Of a stretch of DNA of 64,000 nt, positions 16,971-24,711 are shown piece after piece. Under the pieces are notes generated by a model. It made no database searches. It was not told the DNA's origin and saw only the letters and a program-made list of their open reading frames with translations. Source of the stretch: Microbacterium sp. SORGH_AS_0428 (GTDB lineage Bacteria > Actinomycetota > Actinomycetes > Actinomycetales > Microbacteriaceae); assembly GCF_031453615.1 (NCBI RefSeq), contig NZ_JAVIZT010000001.1, positions 930,001 to 994,000 of the forward strand. Reading direction: 5' to 3'. Both the position numbers and the translations under genes were made by a program. The stretch's first letter is position 1; each line of letters starts with the position of its first letter.

Positions 16971-17413
16971 GTGCCGCACGACCGCCCGCGGGGTGGCAGC
17001 AGCGCGCCGACCGCGCCGTGGCGCGATCGCGCCAGGTGGAACGGTGGATCCCGTCCTTCCTGCTGGACTCGCCGATCAGCGCGCTGGGCTACGCCTACGG
17101 ATGCGCGGTCGGATGGATCTGGGGAACGCTCTGGAGCCGCGGGCGCATCGAACGGCGCGGCCGCTTGTACGTGTTCCGCGGGATGCCGTCATGGGCGTTC
17201 CCGCGCGGCGGGGTGTGCGTGGGTCACTGCTTTCTCACCGGCGACGGCCGCATCGACGACAGGCTGCTCGCGCACGAGTCCGTGCACCAGCGCCAGTGGC
17301 GCCGGTTCGGGATGCTGATGCCAATCCTCTACAGCCTCGCCGGACGCGATCCGCTGCAGAACCGCTTCGAGATCGAGGCCGGTCTGGCCGACGGCAACTA
17401 CATCCCCCGCTAA
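16967..17413 (+). CDS. Small conserved protein with HExxH motif
   Basis: A 148-aa protein, GTG start overlapping the arginase-fold stop (GTGA). It has a basic N-terminus, a hydrophobic stretch at about 38-55, then a conserved-looking core LLAHESVHQRQWRRFG with HESVH at 103-107 and a Glu-rich NRFEIEAGLADGNY near the C-terminus. HExxH plus a downstream Glu would fit a small zinc metallopeptidase. Related actinobacterial proteins are often named Fe-S oxidoreductase, for which I see no cysteine clusters here. Function is unproven. Confidence 0.72.
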   Translation: MSAARPPAGWQQRADRAVARSRQVERWIPSFLLDSPISALGYAYGCAVGWIWGTLWSRGRIERRGRLYVFRGMPSWAFPRGGVCVGHCFLTGDGRIDDRLLAHESVHQRQWRRFGMLMPILYSLAGRDPLQNRFEIEAGLADGNYIPR

Positions 17414-17415
17414 CC

Positions 17416-17773
17416 CACGCTTCGACTCGCTCCGCTCGCTCAACGACCAAAACGCACACCGTTCGTCAAGCGACGAGCGCAGCGAGGACACGAAACGGAA
17501 CCCACACCACGTCTCGACTCGCTCCGCTCGCTCAACGACCAAAACACGCACCGTTCGTCAAGCGACGAGCGCAGCGAGGAGACGAAACGACACCCACACC
17601 ACGCTTCGACTCGCTCCGCTCGCTCAACGACCAAAACACGCACCACTCGTTGAGCGACGAGCGCAGCGAGGACACGAAACGACACCCACACCACGCTTCG
17701 ACTCGCTCCGCTCGCTCAACGACCAAAACACGAACCGTTCGTTGAGCGACGAGCGCAGCGAGGAGACGAAACG
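17416..17773. repeat. Four tandem 92-bp palindromic repeats
   Basis: Units begin at 17416, 17508, 17600 and 17692 (the last shortened), with a few substitutions. Each holds CTCGCTCCGCTCGCTCAACG in its left half and an imperfect reverse complement (TTGAGCGACGAGCGCAGCG) in its right half, so each can form a hairpin. The same core recurs in the 45-bp array at 18160. No convincing gene lies here; open frames across it only translate the repeat. Confidence 0.93.
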
Positions 17774-17838
17774 TCCGCAACGGGCTGTGGATGACTGTTG
17801 CGGACTGTGGGAACAGCATCCGAGCACGACCGCGGGCC

Positions 17839-17844
17839 TAGCGT
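17839..17844 (+). promoter_or_regulatory. -10 box, leaderless start of GIY-YIG gene
   Basis: TAGCGT followed by 6 bases and the ATG at 17851. It lies in the short unique stretch between the 92-bp array and the gene. Confidence 0.6.
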
Positions 17845-17850
17845 CTGCAC

Positions 17851-18147
17851 ATGCCCCATGTGTACATGCTCGAGTGCGCCGACGGCACGTTGTACGTCGG
17901 CAGCACGGTGGACCTTGAACGCCGGCTCGCGCAACATCAGAGCGGTGCGGGCGCCGCGTACACACGCCGCAGGCTACCCGTGCGGCTCTTCTGGTGTGCG
18001 GAGTTCGCACGCATCGACGAGGCGTTCGGCTGGGAGAAGCGCCTCCAGGGCTGGAGCCATGCGAAGCGCCGCGCCTTCGCCGAAGGCGGGCTGGATGCCG
18101 TGATCGGCTGGAGCGCCCGCTCGCGGCGCGAGGCTGCAGATTCATGA
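17851..18147 (+). CDS. GIY-YIG nuclease-superfamily protein (UPF0213 type)
   Basis: A 98-aa single-domain GIY-YIG protein. The two-strand signature is VYMLECADGTLYVGST (4-19), followed by Arg in DLERRLAQHQ, His29, GAAYTRRRLPVRLFW, and the catalytic-type Glu62 in FGWEKRLQGW. All key positions are present, so it could cut DNA. Small stand-alone relatives (YhbQ-like) have poorly known roles. It is flanked on both sides by arrays of the same palindromic repeat, and its stop codon lies in a TGAGCGACGA string that resembles the repeat. The start is leaderless. Confidence 0.88.
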   Translation: MPHVYMLECADGTLYVGSTVDLERRLAQHQSGAGAAYTRRRLPVRLFWCAEFARIDEAFGWEKRLQGWSHAKRRAFAEGGLDAVIGWSARSRREAADS

Positions 18148-18159
18148 GCGACGAACGTT

Positions 18160-18429
18160 CCGTCACGACGTTTCGTCTCGCTCCGCTCGCTCAACGACCG
18201 GGGTCCGTCACGACGTTTCGTCTCGCTCCGCTCGCTCAACGACCGGGGTCCGTCACGACGTTTCGTCTCGCTCCGCTCGCTCAACGACCGGGGTCCGTCA
18301 CGACGTTTCGTCTCGCTCCGCTCGCTCAACGACCGGGGTCCGTCACGACGTTTCGTCTCGCTCCGCTCGCTCAACGACCGGGGTCCGTCACGACGTTTCG
18401 TCTCGCTCCGCTCGCTCAACGACCGGGGG
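18160..18429. repeat. Six tandem 45-bp repeats
   Basis: Six essentially identical 45-base units begin at 18160, 18205, 18250, 18295, 18340 and 18385. Each contains CTCGCTCCGCTCGCTCAACG, shared with the 92-bp array. Degenerate partial copies follow to about 18480. Since 45 is divisible by 3 all frames stay open, giving meaningless 15-residue repeats. The array lies 12 bases past the GIY-YIG stop. Confidence 0.95.
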
Positions 18430-18513
18430 TGGTCACCGCGTTGCGGCTCGCTCGACGACCGGAGGGGGTCACCACGTTCCGCGCGCTCGACGCGCGCGCC
18501 GGAAACGGCGCGC

Positions 18514-18978
18514 TCAGGCGGTCGCGAGTCCGAAGCGCGCGGGCGTGTGGATGCGGGCCGCGTCGATGCCGCGACGCTCGACCAGGTGGTCGAAGATGTC
18601 GGCGGTGCCCAGGTAGCCGCCCAGCAGGGTGACCGCGGTGCCGCATCCGTCGTCGTCGCACAGCATCTCGTCGGCCCACGCCACGACCGCGCGGCTGAGC
18701 GCCTCGCCGGGCGCGCACGAGCGTCCGGTACCGGGAGCGCCGGAGCGGCTGTCGCGGGTCAACCACGTGATCGTCATGCGGGCAGGGACGCGGATCTCGG
18801 CGATGTGGGCCGCATCCGGAACCTCGACGAACACCCGGCCGGTCGAACACATCGGCAGCGTGGCGAGAAGCATCTCCAGGTCGTCGAGCGACGACTCGTC
18901 TGCGGTCACCAGGTGCTGCGCGCGGGCGTGCTTGGACGCACGGCACGCGTTCGCGTTGTGGACGTCGTTCTCGGGCAT
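18514..18978 (-). CDS. Stand-alone SIP-domain protein (siderophore-interacting)
   Basis: A 154-aa protein matching the C-terminal NAD(P)H-side domain of siderophore-interacting proteins: HLVTADESSLDDLEMLLATL, RVFVEVPDAAHIAEI, RMTITWLTRDSRSG and late LLGGYLGTADIFDHLV. The N-terminal FAD domain of full-length ferric-siderophore reductases is absent. The N-terminus contains a Cys/His-poor basic segment. A DtxR/IdeR-like iron box covers the -35 region, so it is probably repressed when iron is plentiful. It may assist ferric-siderophore reduction together with a separate flavoprotein; this is inference. Confidence 0.82.
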   Translation of the reverse strand: MPENDVHNANACRASKHARAQHLVTADESSLDDLEMLLATLPMCSTGRVFVEVPDAAHIAEIRVPARMTITWLTRDSRSGAPGTGRSCAPGEALSRAVVAWADEMLCDDDGCGTAVTLLGGYLGTADIFDHLVERRGIDAARIHTPARFGLATA

Positions 18979-18987
18979 GATGAGGCG

Positions 18988-18993
18988 AGTATA
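18988..18993 (-). promoter_or_regulatory. -10 box of SIP gene
   Basis: TATACT on the minus strand, 9 bases before the ATG at 18978. The iron box lies 12 bases further upstream, over the -35 region. Confidence 0.55.
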
Positions 18994-19004
18994 CGCCCAC
19001 CAAG

Positions 19005-19023
19005 GAAGGTATGCCTCACCTTG
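19005..19023 (-). promoter_or_regulatory. DtxR/IdeR-type iron box
   Basis: The 19 bases GAAGGTATGCCTCACCTTG match the iron-box consensus TWAGGTWAGSCTWACCTWA at 15 of 19 positions by my count. The AGGT..GCCT.ACCT core is intact. It lies between the phosphatase stop and the SIP-gene promoter. An iron-loaded DtxR/IdeR protein here would block RNA polymerase. Confidence 0.75.
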
Positions 19024-19032
19024 GCTGGATCG

Positions 19033-19752
19033 CTATGCGATGAGAATGCGGCGAAGCTCGACGAGCTCGGCATCGCCGACGCCCGCGGCGGAGAGGTAGT
19101 CGCCGACCGAGCCGTACTGCGCGCGCAGCCGACCGAGCAGAGCCCGCATGACCGGGGCAGGTGACGCCGTGGCCAGTTCCACGGCGTGGCGGGCCTCGGG
19201 GTGGGCCGCGCGGAGCCACGCCACCACCTGACGGTTCCTCGCCGCAGGCAAGGATGCGGCGGTGCGGGCGTAGTCGGCGACCACGGCGTCCTCGTCGACA
19301 CCCGCCGCTGCGAGGATCAGCGCGATCGAGACGCCGGTGCGGTCCTTGCCCACCGTGCAGTGCACGAGGACGGGCTGCTCCTCCACCACCGCCCGAGCGA
19401 CGGCGGCCAACGCGGGCCCGGCGTCGTCGACGAGCCGGTCGTACATCTCGGCGAGACTCACGTCCTCGGCGAAGAACGACGCGACGGATCCGAGGAACAG
19501 CGGCACACGCACGGTCTCCGGCGCATCCGGCCCGAGGAAGCTGGGATCGGTACGCACCTCGTCGTCGTCGCGCAGATCCACGATGCGCCGCAGGCCGAGC
19601 TCGGCGATGCGGCGGCGGGTGCTCTCGTCCAGGCGGGCGAGGTTGCCGGAGCGGAACAGCACCCCGCTGCGGGTCGCCCTCCCTCCCGCGGGGAGCCCGC
19701 CGACATCGCGGAAGTTCACGGCCCCGGCGACGAGACCGCCGGGCTCGCTCAC
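19033..19752 (-). CDS. Tyrosine-protein phosphatase (PtpB-like)
   Basis: A 239-aa dual-specificity or tyrosine phosphatase of the Y_phosphatase3 type. The P-loop HCTVGKDRTG (131-140) has Cys132 and Arg138, and the N-terminal NFRDVGGLPA and GVLFRSGNL motifs are characteristic. Relatives include mycobacterial PtpB, which acts on phosphotyrosine, phosphoserine or phosphoinositides. The GTG start overlaps the stop of the AhpD-like gene. It is probably cytoplasmic, with no signal peptide. Confidence 0.9.
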   Translation of the reverse strand: MSEPGGLVAGAVNFRDVGGLPAGGRATRSGVLFRSGNLARLDESTRRRIAELGLRRIVDLRDDDEVRTDPSFLGPDAPETVRVPLFLGSVASFFAEDVSLAEMYDRLVDDAGPALAAVARAVVEEQPVLVHCTVGKDRTGVSIALILAAAGVDEDAVVADYARTAASLPAARNRQVVAWLRAAHPEARHAVELATASPAPVMRALLGRLRAQYGSVGDYLSAAGVGDAELVELRRILIA

Positions 19753-20225
19753 GGTGCCGGCGCGGTGCGGGGCGGCACCGGGTACCGTCCGGCGATGGCC
19801 ACACGGTTGAACGCGTTGATCGAGATGACGATCCAGCTCAGCGCGACGTACTCGGCCTCGGAGAGGACGGAGCCGACCCGGTCGTAGACCTCGTCCGAGA
19901 CGCCCTCCTCGTGGATGAAGGTGAGCGACTCGGTCAGCTCCAGCGCCGCACGCTCGCGCTCCGTGAAGACGCCCGACTCGCGCCAGGTCGGCAACTGGGC
20001 GACGGTGTCGACGTCGAGACCCGCCTTCATCCCGCGGTCGAGGTGCACGCGCACGCAGTAGGCGCAGCCGTTGAGCTGCGAGGCGTGCAGCTGCACGAGC
20101 TCCTTCAGCCGCGGCTCGACGCCGGCATCCGCCGCGAGAGCTCCCACCTGCTTGGCCATCGTATCGATCGCCTGATAGACCTCCGGTGCCGCCTTCGACA
20201 GGTGCACGCGCCGCTCCTCACCCAT
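19749..20225 (-). CDS. AhpD-like carboxymuconolactone decarboxylase-family protein
   Basis: A 158-aa alkylhydroperoxidase D-like protein. The redox motif is CAYCVRVH (Cys54, Cys57, His61), inside the family segment KELVQLHASQLNGCAYCVRV. Such proteins reduce peroxides or serve as thiol oxidoreductases; the partner is unknown. The ATG at 20225 has a TAGGGT box 7 bases upstream, so the mRNA is probably leaderless. The stop overlaps the phosphatase start, suggesting one operon. Confidence 0.88.
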   Translation of the reverse strand: MGEERRVHLSKAAPEVYQAIDTMAKQVGALAADAGVEPRLKELVQLHASQLNGCAYCVRVHLDRGMKAGLDVDTVAQLPTWRESGVFTERERAALELTESLTFIHEEGVSDEVYDRVGSVLSEAEYVALSWIVISINAFNRVAIAGRYPVPPRTAPAP

Positions 20226-20232
20226 GCCGCCC

Positions 20233-20238
20233 ACCCTA
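20233..20238 (-). promoter_or_regulatory. -10 box, leaderless start of AhpD-like gene
   Basis: TAGGGT on the minus strand, 7 bases before the ATG at 20225. Confidence 0.55.
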
Positions 20239-20309
20239 CCCACGCCCGCGCCGGCACGGGGCGGTTGCGCAATGAGACGCATCGGCGCCCCGCAACCGCT
20301 CGCCCGCCG

Positions 20310-20315
20310 TAGCAT
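20310..20315 (+). promoter_or_regulatory. -10 box, leaderless start of alpha/beta hydrolase
   Basis: TAGCAT followed by 6 bases and the GTG at 20322. Confidence 0.6.
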
Positions 20316-20321
20316 TCGGGG

Positions 20322-21251
20322 GTGACCGACGACGCTTTCGACGAGTTCTCCTTCCTGCCCGCCCAGGCCGAGGGCCTCGGACTCACGACGCCGTTGCCCG
20401 CGACCGAGCGGCGCGATCTGACCCTGCCGGACGGCAGGACCCTCTCCGCCCTCCGCTACGGCGACGAACCCCCCGTCGTGACCTTCCTCCACGGCGCCGG
20501 CCTGAACGCGCACACCTGGGACACCACGATCCTCGCGCTCGGACTGCCCGCGCTGTCGATCGACCTCGCCGGGCACGGCGACTCCTCCTGGCGCGATGAC
20601 GCGCGCTACGTCGCGCGCACGCTCGCCGAGGACGTGGTGCCGGCTCTCGAGGCCTGGACCGAGGCCCCGCAGGTGCTCGTCGGGCATTCCCTCGGCGCCC
20701 TCACCGCGACCGCCGTGGCAGCGGCGCGGGGCGACCTGGTGCGCAGCCTCGTACTCATCGACCTCACTCCCGGAGTGGATCCCGCGGCGGGCCCCGCGCA
20801 GATGCGCGCGTTCTTCGCCGGCCCCACGGACTGGGCCGACCGGGAGGAGCTCGTGGATCGGGCGCTCTCGTTCGGGTTGGGCGGCTCGCGCCAAGCGGCC
20901 ACCCGCGGCGTCTACCTGAACTCGCGTGTGCGCCCCGATGGACGCGTGGAGTGGAAGCACCATTTCGCCCACCTCGCGGCGGCGGCCGCCGCATCCGATA
21001 CCGGAGCCTTCGCACCGGATGCCATGCGGGAGCTTCTCGCCGCGAGCGGATGGGACGACCTCGCCGCCGTGCGCGCGCCGATCACTCTCGTGCGCGGCGA
21101 CGCGGGTTATGTGACCGAGGCGGATGCGGACGAGTTCCGCAGGCATCGCCCTGATGCCGACGTCATCGTCGTGCCCGCGCACCACAACGTGCACGAGCAG
21201 ATCCCGGACCGCCTCGCGGTCCTGCTGAGTCGGATCGTCGAGGCCGCATGA
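20322..21251 (+). CDS. Alpha/beta-fold hydrolase
   Basis: A 309-aa hydrolase. The oxyanion-hole region is TFLHGAGLNAHTWD, the nucleophile elbow is VGHSLGALTATAV, a candidate Asp lies in ITLVRGDAGYVTEADADEF, and the late His is in VVPAHHNVHEQ. No signal peptide or membrane helix. The substrate is unknown; it may be an esterase, epoxide hydrolase-like or lactonase. GTG start, leaderless. It precedes the ABC importer operon by 117 bases and has its own promoter, so it is not obviously part of it. Confidence 0.87.
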   Translation: MTDDAFDEFSFLPAQAEGLGLTTPLPATERRDLTLPDGRTLSALRYGDEPPVVTFLHGAGLNAHTWDTTILALGLPALSIDLAGHGDSSWRDDARYVARTLAEDVVPALEAWTEAPQVLVGHSLGALTATAVAAARGDLVRSLVLIDLTPGVDPAAGPAQMRAFFAGPTDWADREELVDRALSFGLGGSRQAATRGVYLNSRVRPDGRVEWKHHFAHLAAAAAASDTGAFAPDAMRELLAASGWDDLAAVRAPITLVRGDAGYVTEADADEFRRHRPDADVIVVPAHHNVHEQIPDRLAVLLSRIVEAA

Positions 21252-21301
21252 CGCAGTCGAATTGTGACGTGACGCAGACTCCCGCAGCCGCGACGGCGAT
21301 C

Positions 21302-21307
21302 TAGGCT
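21302..21307 (+). promoter_or_regulatory. -10 box of the ABC importer operon
   Basis: TAGGCT 61 bases before the binding-protein ATG. An AAAGGA ribosome site lies 7 bases before the ATG. Confidence 0.45.
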
Positions 21308-21368
21308 GGTACACCGCACCGACCCCCGTCCTCCCTCCATGCCCCCGCGTCCGCGGAAAGGACCTCCC

Positions 21369-22871
21369 ATGCACCGCCGAACGCCCCTCGCCCTCGCAGC
21401 GCTCGTGGCCGCCGCCGTTCTCTCCCTCTCCGCCTGCGCGCCCTCCACGACGCCGACGCCGACGGGCTCCCCGGATGCGGACTCCTCCGTCGTCGTCCGG
21501 CTCGCGCTCGAGCCCACGAACCTCGACATCCGTCAGACCTCGGGCTCCGCGCTGGATCAGATCCTCATCGACAACCTGTACCAGGGTCTCGTCGCGCGCA
21601 CGCCCGAGCAGGAGATCGTGCCGGCCCTGGCGAGCGATTGGACGGTCTCGGACGACCGGCTGACCTACACGTTCACGCTGCGAGAGGGCGTCACCTTCCA
21701 CGACGGCCAGCCGCTGACCCCCGAAGATGTCGTCTTCTCGCTGACCCAGCACCGCGACAACGCGGGATGGGTCGATGCCTCCACTCTCGCGAACGTCACC
21801 GGGGTGACGGCGGACGGCCAGAAGATCACGCTCACCCTCTCCGAGCCCGACTCGCAGCTGCTGTGGAACCTCAGCGGGCGCGCGGGCATCATCCTGAAGG
21901 AGGGCGACGGCGTCGACTACCAGACGGCAGCCAACGGCACCGGTCCCTTCACGCTCGAACGCTGGACGCGTGGCGACAACATCACATTCGCGCGCAATCC
22001 CGCCTATTGGGGCACGCCCGCCAAGGCGGCGGAGGTCGTCTTCGACTACATCCCCGACAACCAGGCCGCGCTCAACGCCGCGCTGGCAGGCGAGGTCGAC
22101 GTGGTGACGGGCTTCGACGCGAACCTGAAGACGCAGATCGAGGCGAACGGCGACTTCTCGCTCGTCGTCGGCGACTCCACCGACAAGGGCACCCTCGCCT
22201 TCAACCAGACCTCGGGCCCGCTCGCGGACAAGCGCGTGCGTCAGGCCATCCGCCAGGCGATCGACCACGATGCCTTCGTGGAGGCGCTGGGCGCGGGCAA
22301 GACGATGTACGGCCCGATCCCGTCCCTGGACCCAGGCTACGAAGACCTCTCGGAGGTCGCCCCGTACGATCCTGACGCCGCGAAGAAGCTCCTCGCGGAT
22401 GCCGGTGCCGCCGACACGACGCTGACGCTCACCATCCCGTCGTTCTATCCGCCGACGATCTCGCAGCTTCTCGTCTCGGATCTGAACGCCGTCGGGATCA
22501 CCCTCAAAGTGGACTCGGTGGACTTCCCGACCTGGCTCACGAACGTGTACACGAACCACGACTACGAGCTGAGCTTCGTGCTGCACACGGAGGCGCGCGA
22601 CTTCATCAACTGGACGAACCCGGAGTACTACTTCACCTACGACAACCCGCAGGTGACCCAGCTGTACACGCAGGCGCGTGCGGCCACGACGGATGAGGAG
22701 GCGGCGAAGCTCCTCGCGCAGGCGGCCCGGATCGTCTCGGACGACGCGGCCGCGGACTGGCTGTACAACGGAGCCAGCGTCGTCGCGGTCGGCACGAACG
22801 TGTCGGGCTTCCCCTCGGTGAACGTCAACGAGCGGCTCAACGTGACCGAGCTCGGCAAGAGCAACGGGTGA
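21369..22871 (+). CDS. ABC importer family-5 solute-binding lipoprotein
   Basis: A 500-aa lipoprotein: signal peptide with lipobox LSAC (Cys23), then a Dpp/Opp-type SBP_bac_5 domain (ALASDWTVSDDRLTYTFTLR, VTFHDGQPLTPEDVVFSLT, PFTLERWTRGDNITFARNPA). It captures a substrate outside the membrane and delivers it to the two permeases that follow. The family imports peptides, nickel chelates or glycosides; the substrate cannot be fixed from sequence. First gene of a five-gene operon with overlapping stops and starts throughout. Confidence 0.93.
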   Translation: MHRRTPLALAALVAAAVLSLSACAPSTTPTPTGSPDADSSVVVRLALEPTNLDIRQTSGSALDQILIDNLYQGLVARTPEQEIVPALASDWTVSDDRLTYTFTLREGVTFHDGQPLTPEDVVFSLTQHRDNAGWVDASTLANVTGVTADGQKITLTLSEPDSQLLWNLSGRAGIILKEGDGVDYQTAANGTGPFTLERWTRGDNITFARNPAYWGTPAKAAEVVFDYIPDNQAALNAALAGEVDVVTGFDANLKTQIEANGDFSLVVGDSTDKGTLAFNQTSGPLADKRVRQAIRQAIDHDAFVEALGAGKTMYGPIPSLDPGYEDLSEVAPYDPDAAKKLLADAGAADTTLTLTIPSFYPPTISQLLVSDLNAVGITLKVDSVDFPTWLTNVYTNHDYELSFVLHTEARDFINWTNPEYYFTYDNPQVTQLYTQARAATTDEEAAKLLAQAARIVSDDAAADWLYNGASVVAVGTNVSGFPSVNVNERLNVTELGKSNG

Positions 22872-23821
22872 TCCGATACGCGCTGATGCGACTGGCCCTG
22901 CTCGCCGCGGGGCTGGTCGTCGCCAGCGTGATCATCTTCTTCACCCTGCGCATCCTGCCGGGCGACGTCGCGCAGCTGATCGGCGGCACGAACTCCACAC
23001 CGGAGCAGATCGCCGCCATCCGTGATCGGCTGAATCTGGATGCTCCTCTCGCCGCGCAGTACCTCGACTGGGTCGGCGGGGTGCTGCGCGGCGATCTCGG
23101 CGCCTCGCTGCTGACCGGAACCCCGGTCGCCGCCGAACTCGCCCAGAAGGCGCAGATCACCCTTCCGCTCGGCGCGCTCTCGCTGATCATCGCCCTGCTG
23201 TTCGCCGGCCCCCTCGGTGTCGTGTCCGCGCTGCGGCGTTCCCGGCTGGGCGGCACCGTCATCGGCGTGGGCGCGCAGACGCTCGCGGCGGTTCCGGTCG
23301 TGTGGGCCGGCATGATGCTCGTGATCGTGTTCGCCGTCTGGTGGGGCGTGCTCCCGGCACAGGGCTTTCCCCGCGACGGTTGGAGCGATCCGGGGGCGGC
23401 GCTTCGGTCGCTCGTGCTGCCGGCGTTGACGATCGGCATCGTGGAGGGCGCCATGCTGTTGCGATTCGTGCGCAGCGCCACGCTACAGGCCATGGGACAG
23501 GACTACGTGCGCACCGCCGCCTCGCAGGGACTCACGCGCACGCGTGCGCTCATCCGGCACGGGTTGCCGGGCGTCGGCCTGTCGGTGGTGACGGTGCTGG
23601 GGCTGCAGGTCGCCGGCATCATCGTGGGCGCCGTGGTCATCGAGCAGCTGTTCTCGCTGCCCGGCATCGGACGGATGCTCGTGCGTGATGTGTCGGCGCG
23701 CGACCTGCCCATGGTGCAGGGCGAGCTCCTCGCTCTCACGGCGTTCGTGCTGCTGGTCGGCTTCGTCGTCGACCTCGTGCACCGTCTGATCGACCCGCGT
23801 CAGAGGGAGTCGGGGGCATGA
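22868..23821 (+). CDS. ABC importer permease (DppB type)
   Basis: A 317-aa inner-membrane permease with six helices, starting at a GTG that overlaps the binding-protein stop. The N-terminal MIRYALMRLALLAAGLVVAS and the GDLGASLLTGTPV segment are typical of DppB/OppB, and the EAA-like loop LQAMGQDYVRTAASQGLTRT contacts the ATPase. It forms the membrane pore with the next gene's product. Confidence 0.94.
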   Translation: MIRYALMRLALLAAGLVVASVIIFFTLRILPGDVAQLIGGTNSTPEQIAAIRDRLNLDAPLAAQYLDWVGGVLRGDLGASLLTGTPVAAELAQKAQITLPLGALSLIIALLFAGPLGVVSALRRSRLGGTVIGVGAQTLAAVPVVWAGMMLVIVFAVWWGVLPAQGFPRDGWSDPGAALRSLVLPALTIGIVEGAMLLRFVRSATLQAMGQDYVRTAASQGLTRTRALIRHGLPGVGLSVVTVLGLQVAGIIVGAVVIEQLFSLPGIGRMLVRDVSARDLPMVQGELLALTAFVLLVGFVVDLVHRLIDPRQRESGA

Positions 23822-24711
23822 GCGGGTCGCGCGTTCCGTGGTGGCGCCGGTTGCTGTCGGAGCCGGCCGGTGTCACCGGCGTGGTCATCGTCCTCGCACT
23901 GCTGACGGTCGCCGCCCTCGCGACGTTCTGGACCCCGTACGACCCCCAGGCCGCGGATGTGGCGGGCCGCTGGGCCGGGCCGAGCCCCGCCCATCTGCTG
24001 GGCACCGACGCCACCGGCCGCGACATCCTGAGCATCCTCATGGCGGGCTCGCGCACCACCGTCGTGGTAGCCGTCGGCGCGGGTGTCATCGCGACGATCG
24101 TGGGGCTCTCACTGGCCGCTCTCGGCGCCCTCACCCACCGCTGGGTGCGGGAGTCGGTCGCAGTCCTCGTCGACATGCTCGTCGCCTTCCCGGTGCTGCT
24201 GATCGCGATGATGATCTCGGCGGTGTGGGGCGGCTCCCTCGCCGTCGTCGTGTGGTCCGTGGGGATCGGTTTCGGTGTCAACATCGCCAGGGTGAGCCGG
24301 CCCGAGCTGCGTCGTGTGCTGCACAGCGACTTCGTCCTGGCGGCGCGCGCATCGGGGCTGTCCGGATGGCAGAACCTCACGCGCCACCTGCTGCCCAACG
24401 TGGCCCCGGTGTTCATCGTGCAGTTGTCCTGGTCGATGGCCGTCGCGGTGCTCGCCGAGGCGGGACTCAGCTACTTGGGCTTCGGAGCCCCCGTGACGGA
24501 TCCGTCATGGGGGGTGCTGCTGTCGCAGCTCCAGCAGTACCTCACCGTCTACCCGCTGTCGGTCCTGTGGCCCGGGCTCGCCATCACGGCCACCGTGCTC
24601 GGGTTCAACCTGCTGGGCGACGGACTCCGCGACGCCACGGACCCGACTCTTCGCACCCGGAACGGCTCGGCACGCCGGGCACGCACCCACCTGCCGGAGG
24701 TCGTCGCATGA
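23818..24711 (+). CDS. ABC importer permease (DppC type)
   Basis: A 297-aa permease of the DppC/OppC type. The N-terminal segment contains LLGTDATGRDILS, the OppC-N signature, and the EAA loop is LHSDFVLAARASGLSGWQNL. Six membrane helices are expected. The ATG overlaps the DppB-type stop (ATGA) and its own stop overlaps the first ATPase gene. It pairs with the upstream permease. Confidence 0.94.
   Translation: MSGSRVPWWRRLLSEPAGVTGVVIVLALLTVAALATFWTPYDPQAADVAGRWAGPSPAHLLGTDATGRDILSILMAGSRTTVVVAVGAGVIATIVGLSLAALGALTHRWVRESVAVLVDMLVAFPVLLIAMMISAVWGGSLAVVVWSVGIGFGVNIARVSRPELRRVLHSDFVLAARASGLSGWQNLTRHLLPNVAPVFIVQLSWSMAVAVLAEAGLSYLGFGAPVTDPSWGVLLSQLQQYLTVYPLSVLWPGLAITATVLGFNLLGDGLRDATDPTLRTRNGSARRARTHLPEVVA

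Noticed and set aside
17937..18419. Open frame translating 15-residue SERSETKRRDG-type repeats
   Set aside because: Product of the 45-bp DNA repeat, which stays open in every frame because 45 is divisible by 3.
17416..18429. CRISPR array
   Set aside because: Units are directly tandem with no unique spacers, and no cas genes are nearby.
19749..22586. A 945-codon minus-strand frame reaching from the AhpD-like gene into the ABC operon
   Set aside because: Only the last 158 residues (from 20225) are real; the rest is antisense to the hydrolase and binding-protein genes.
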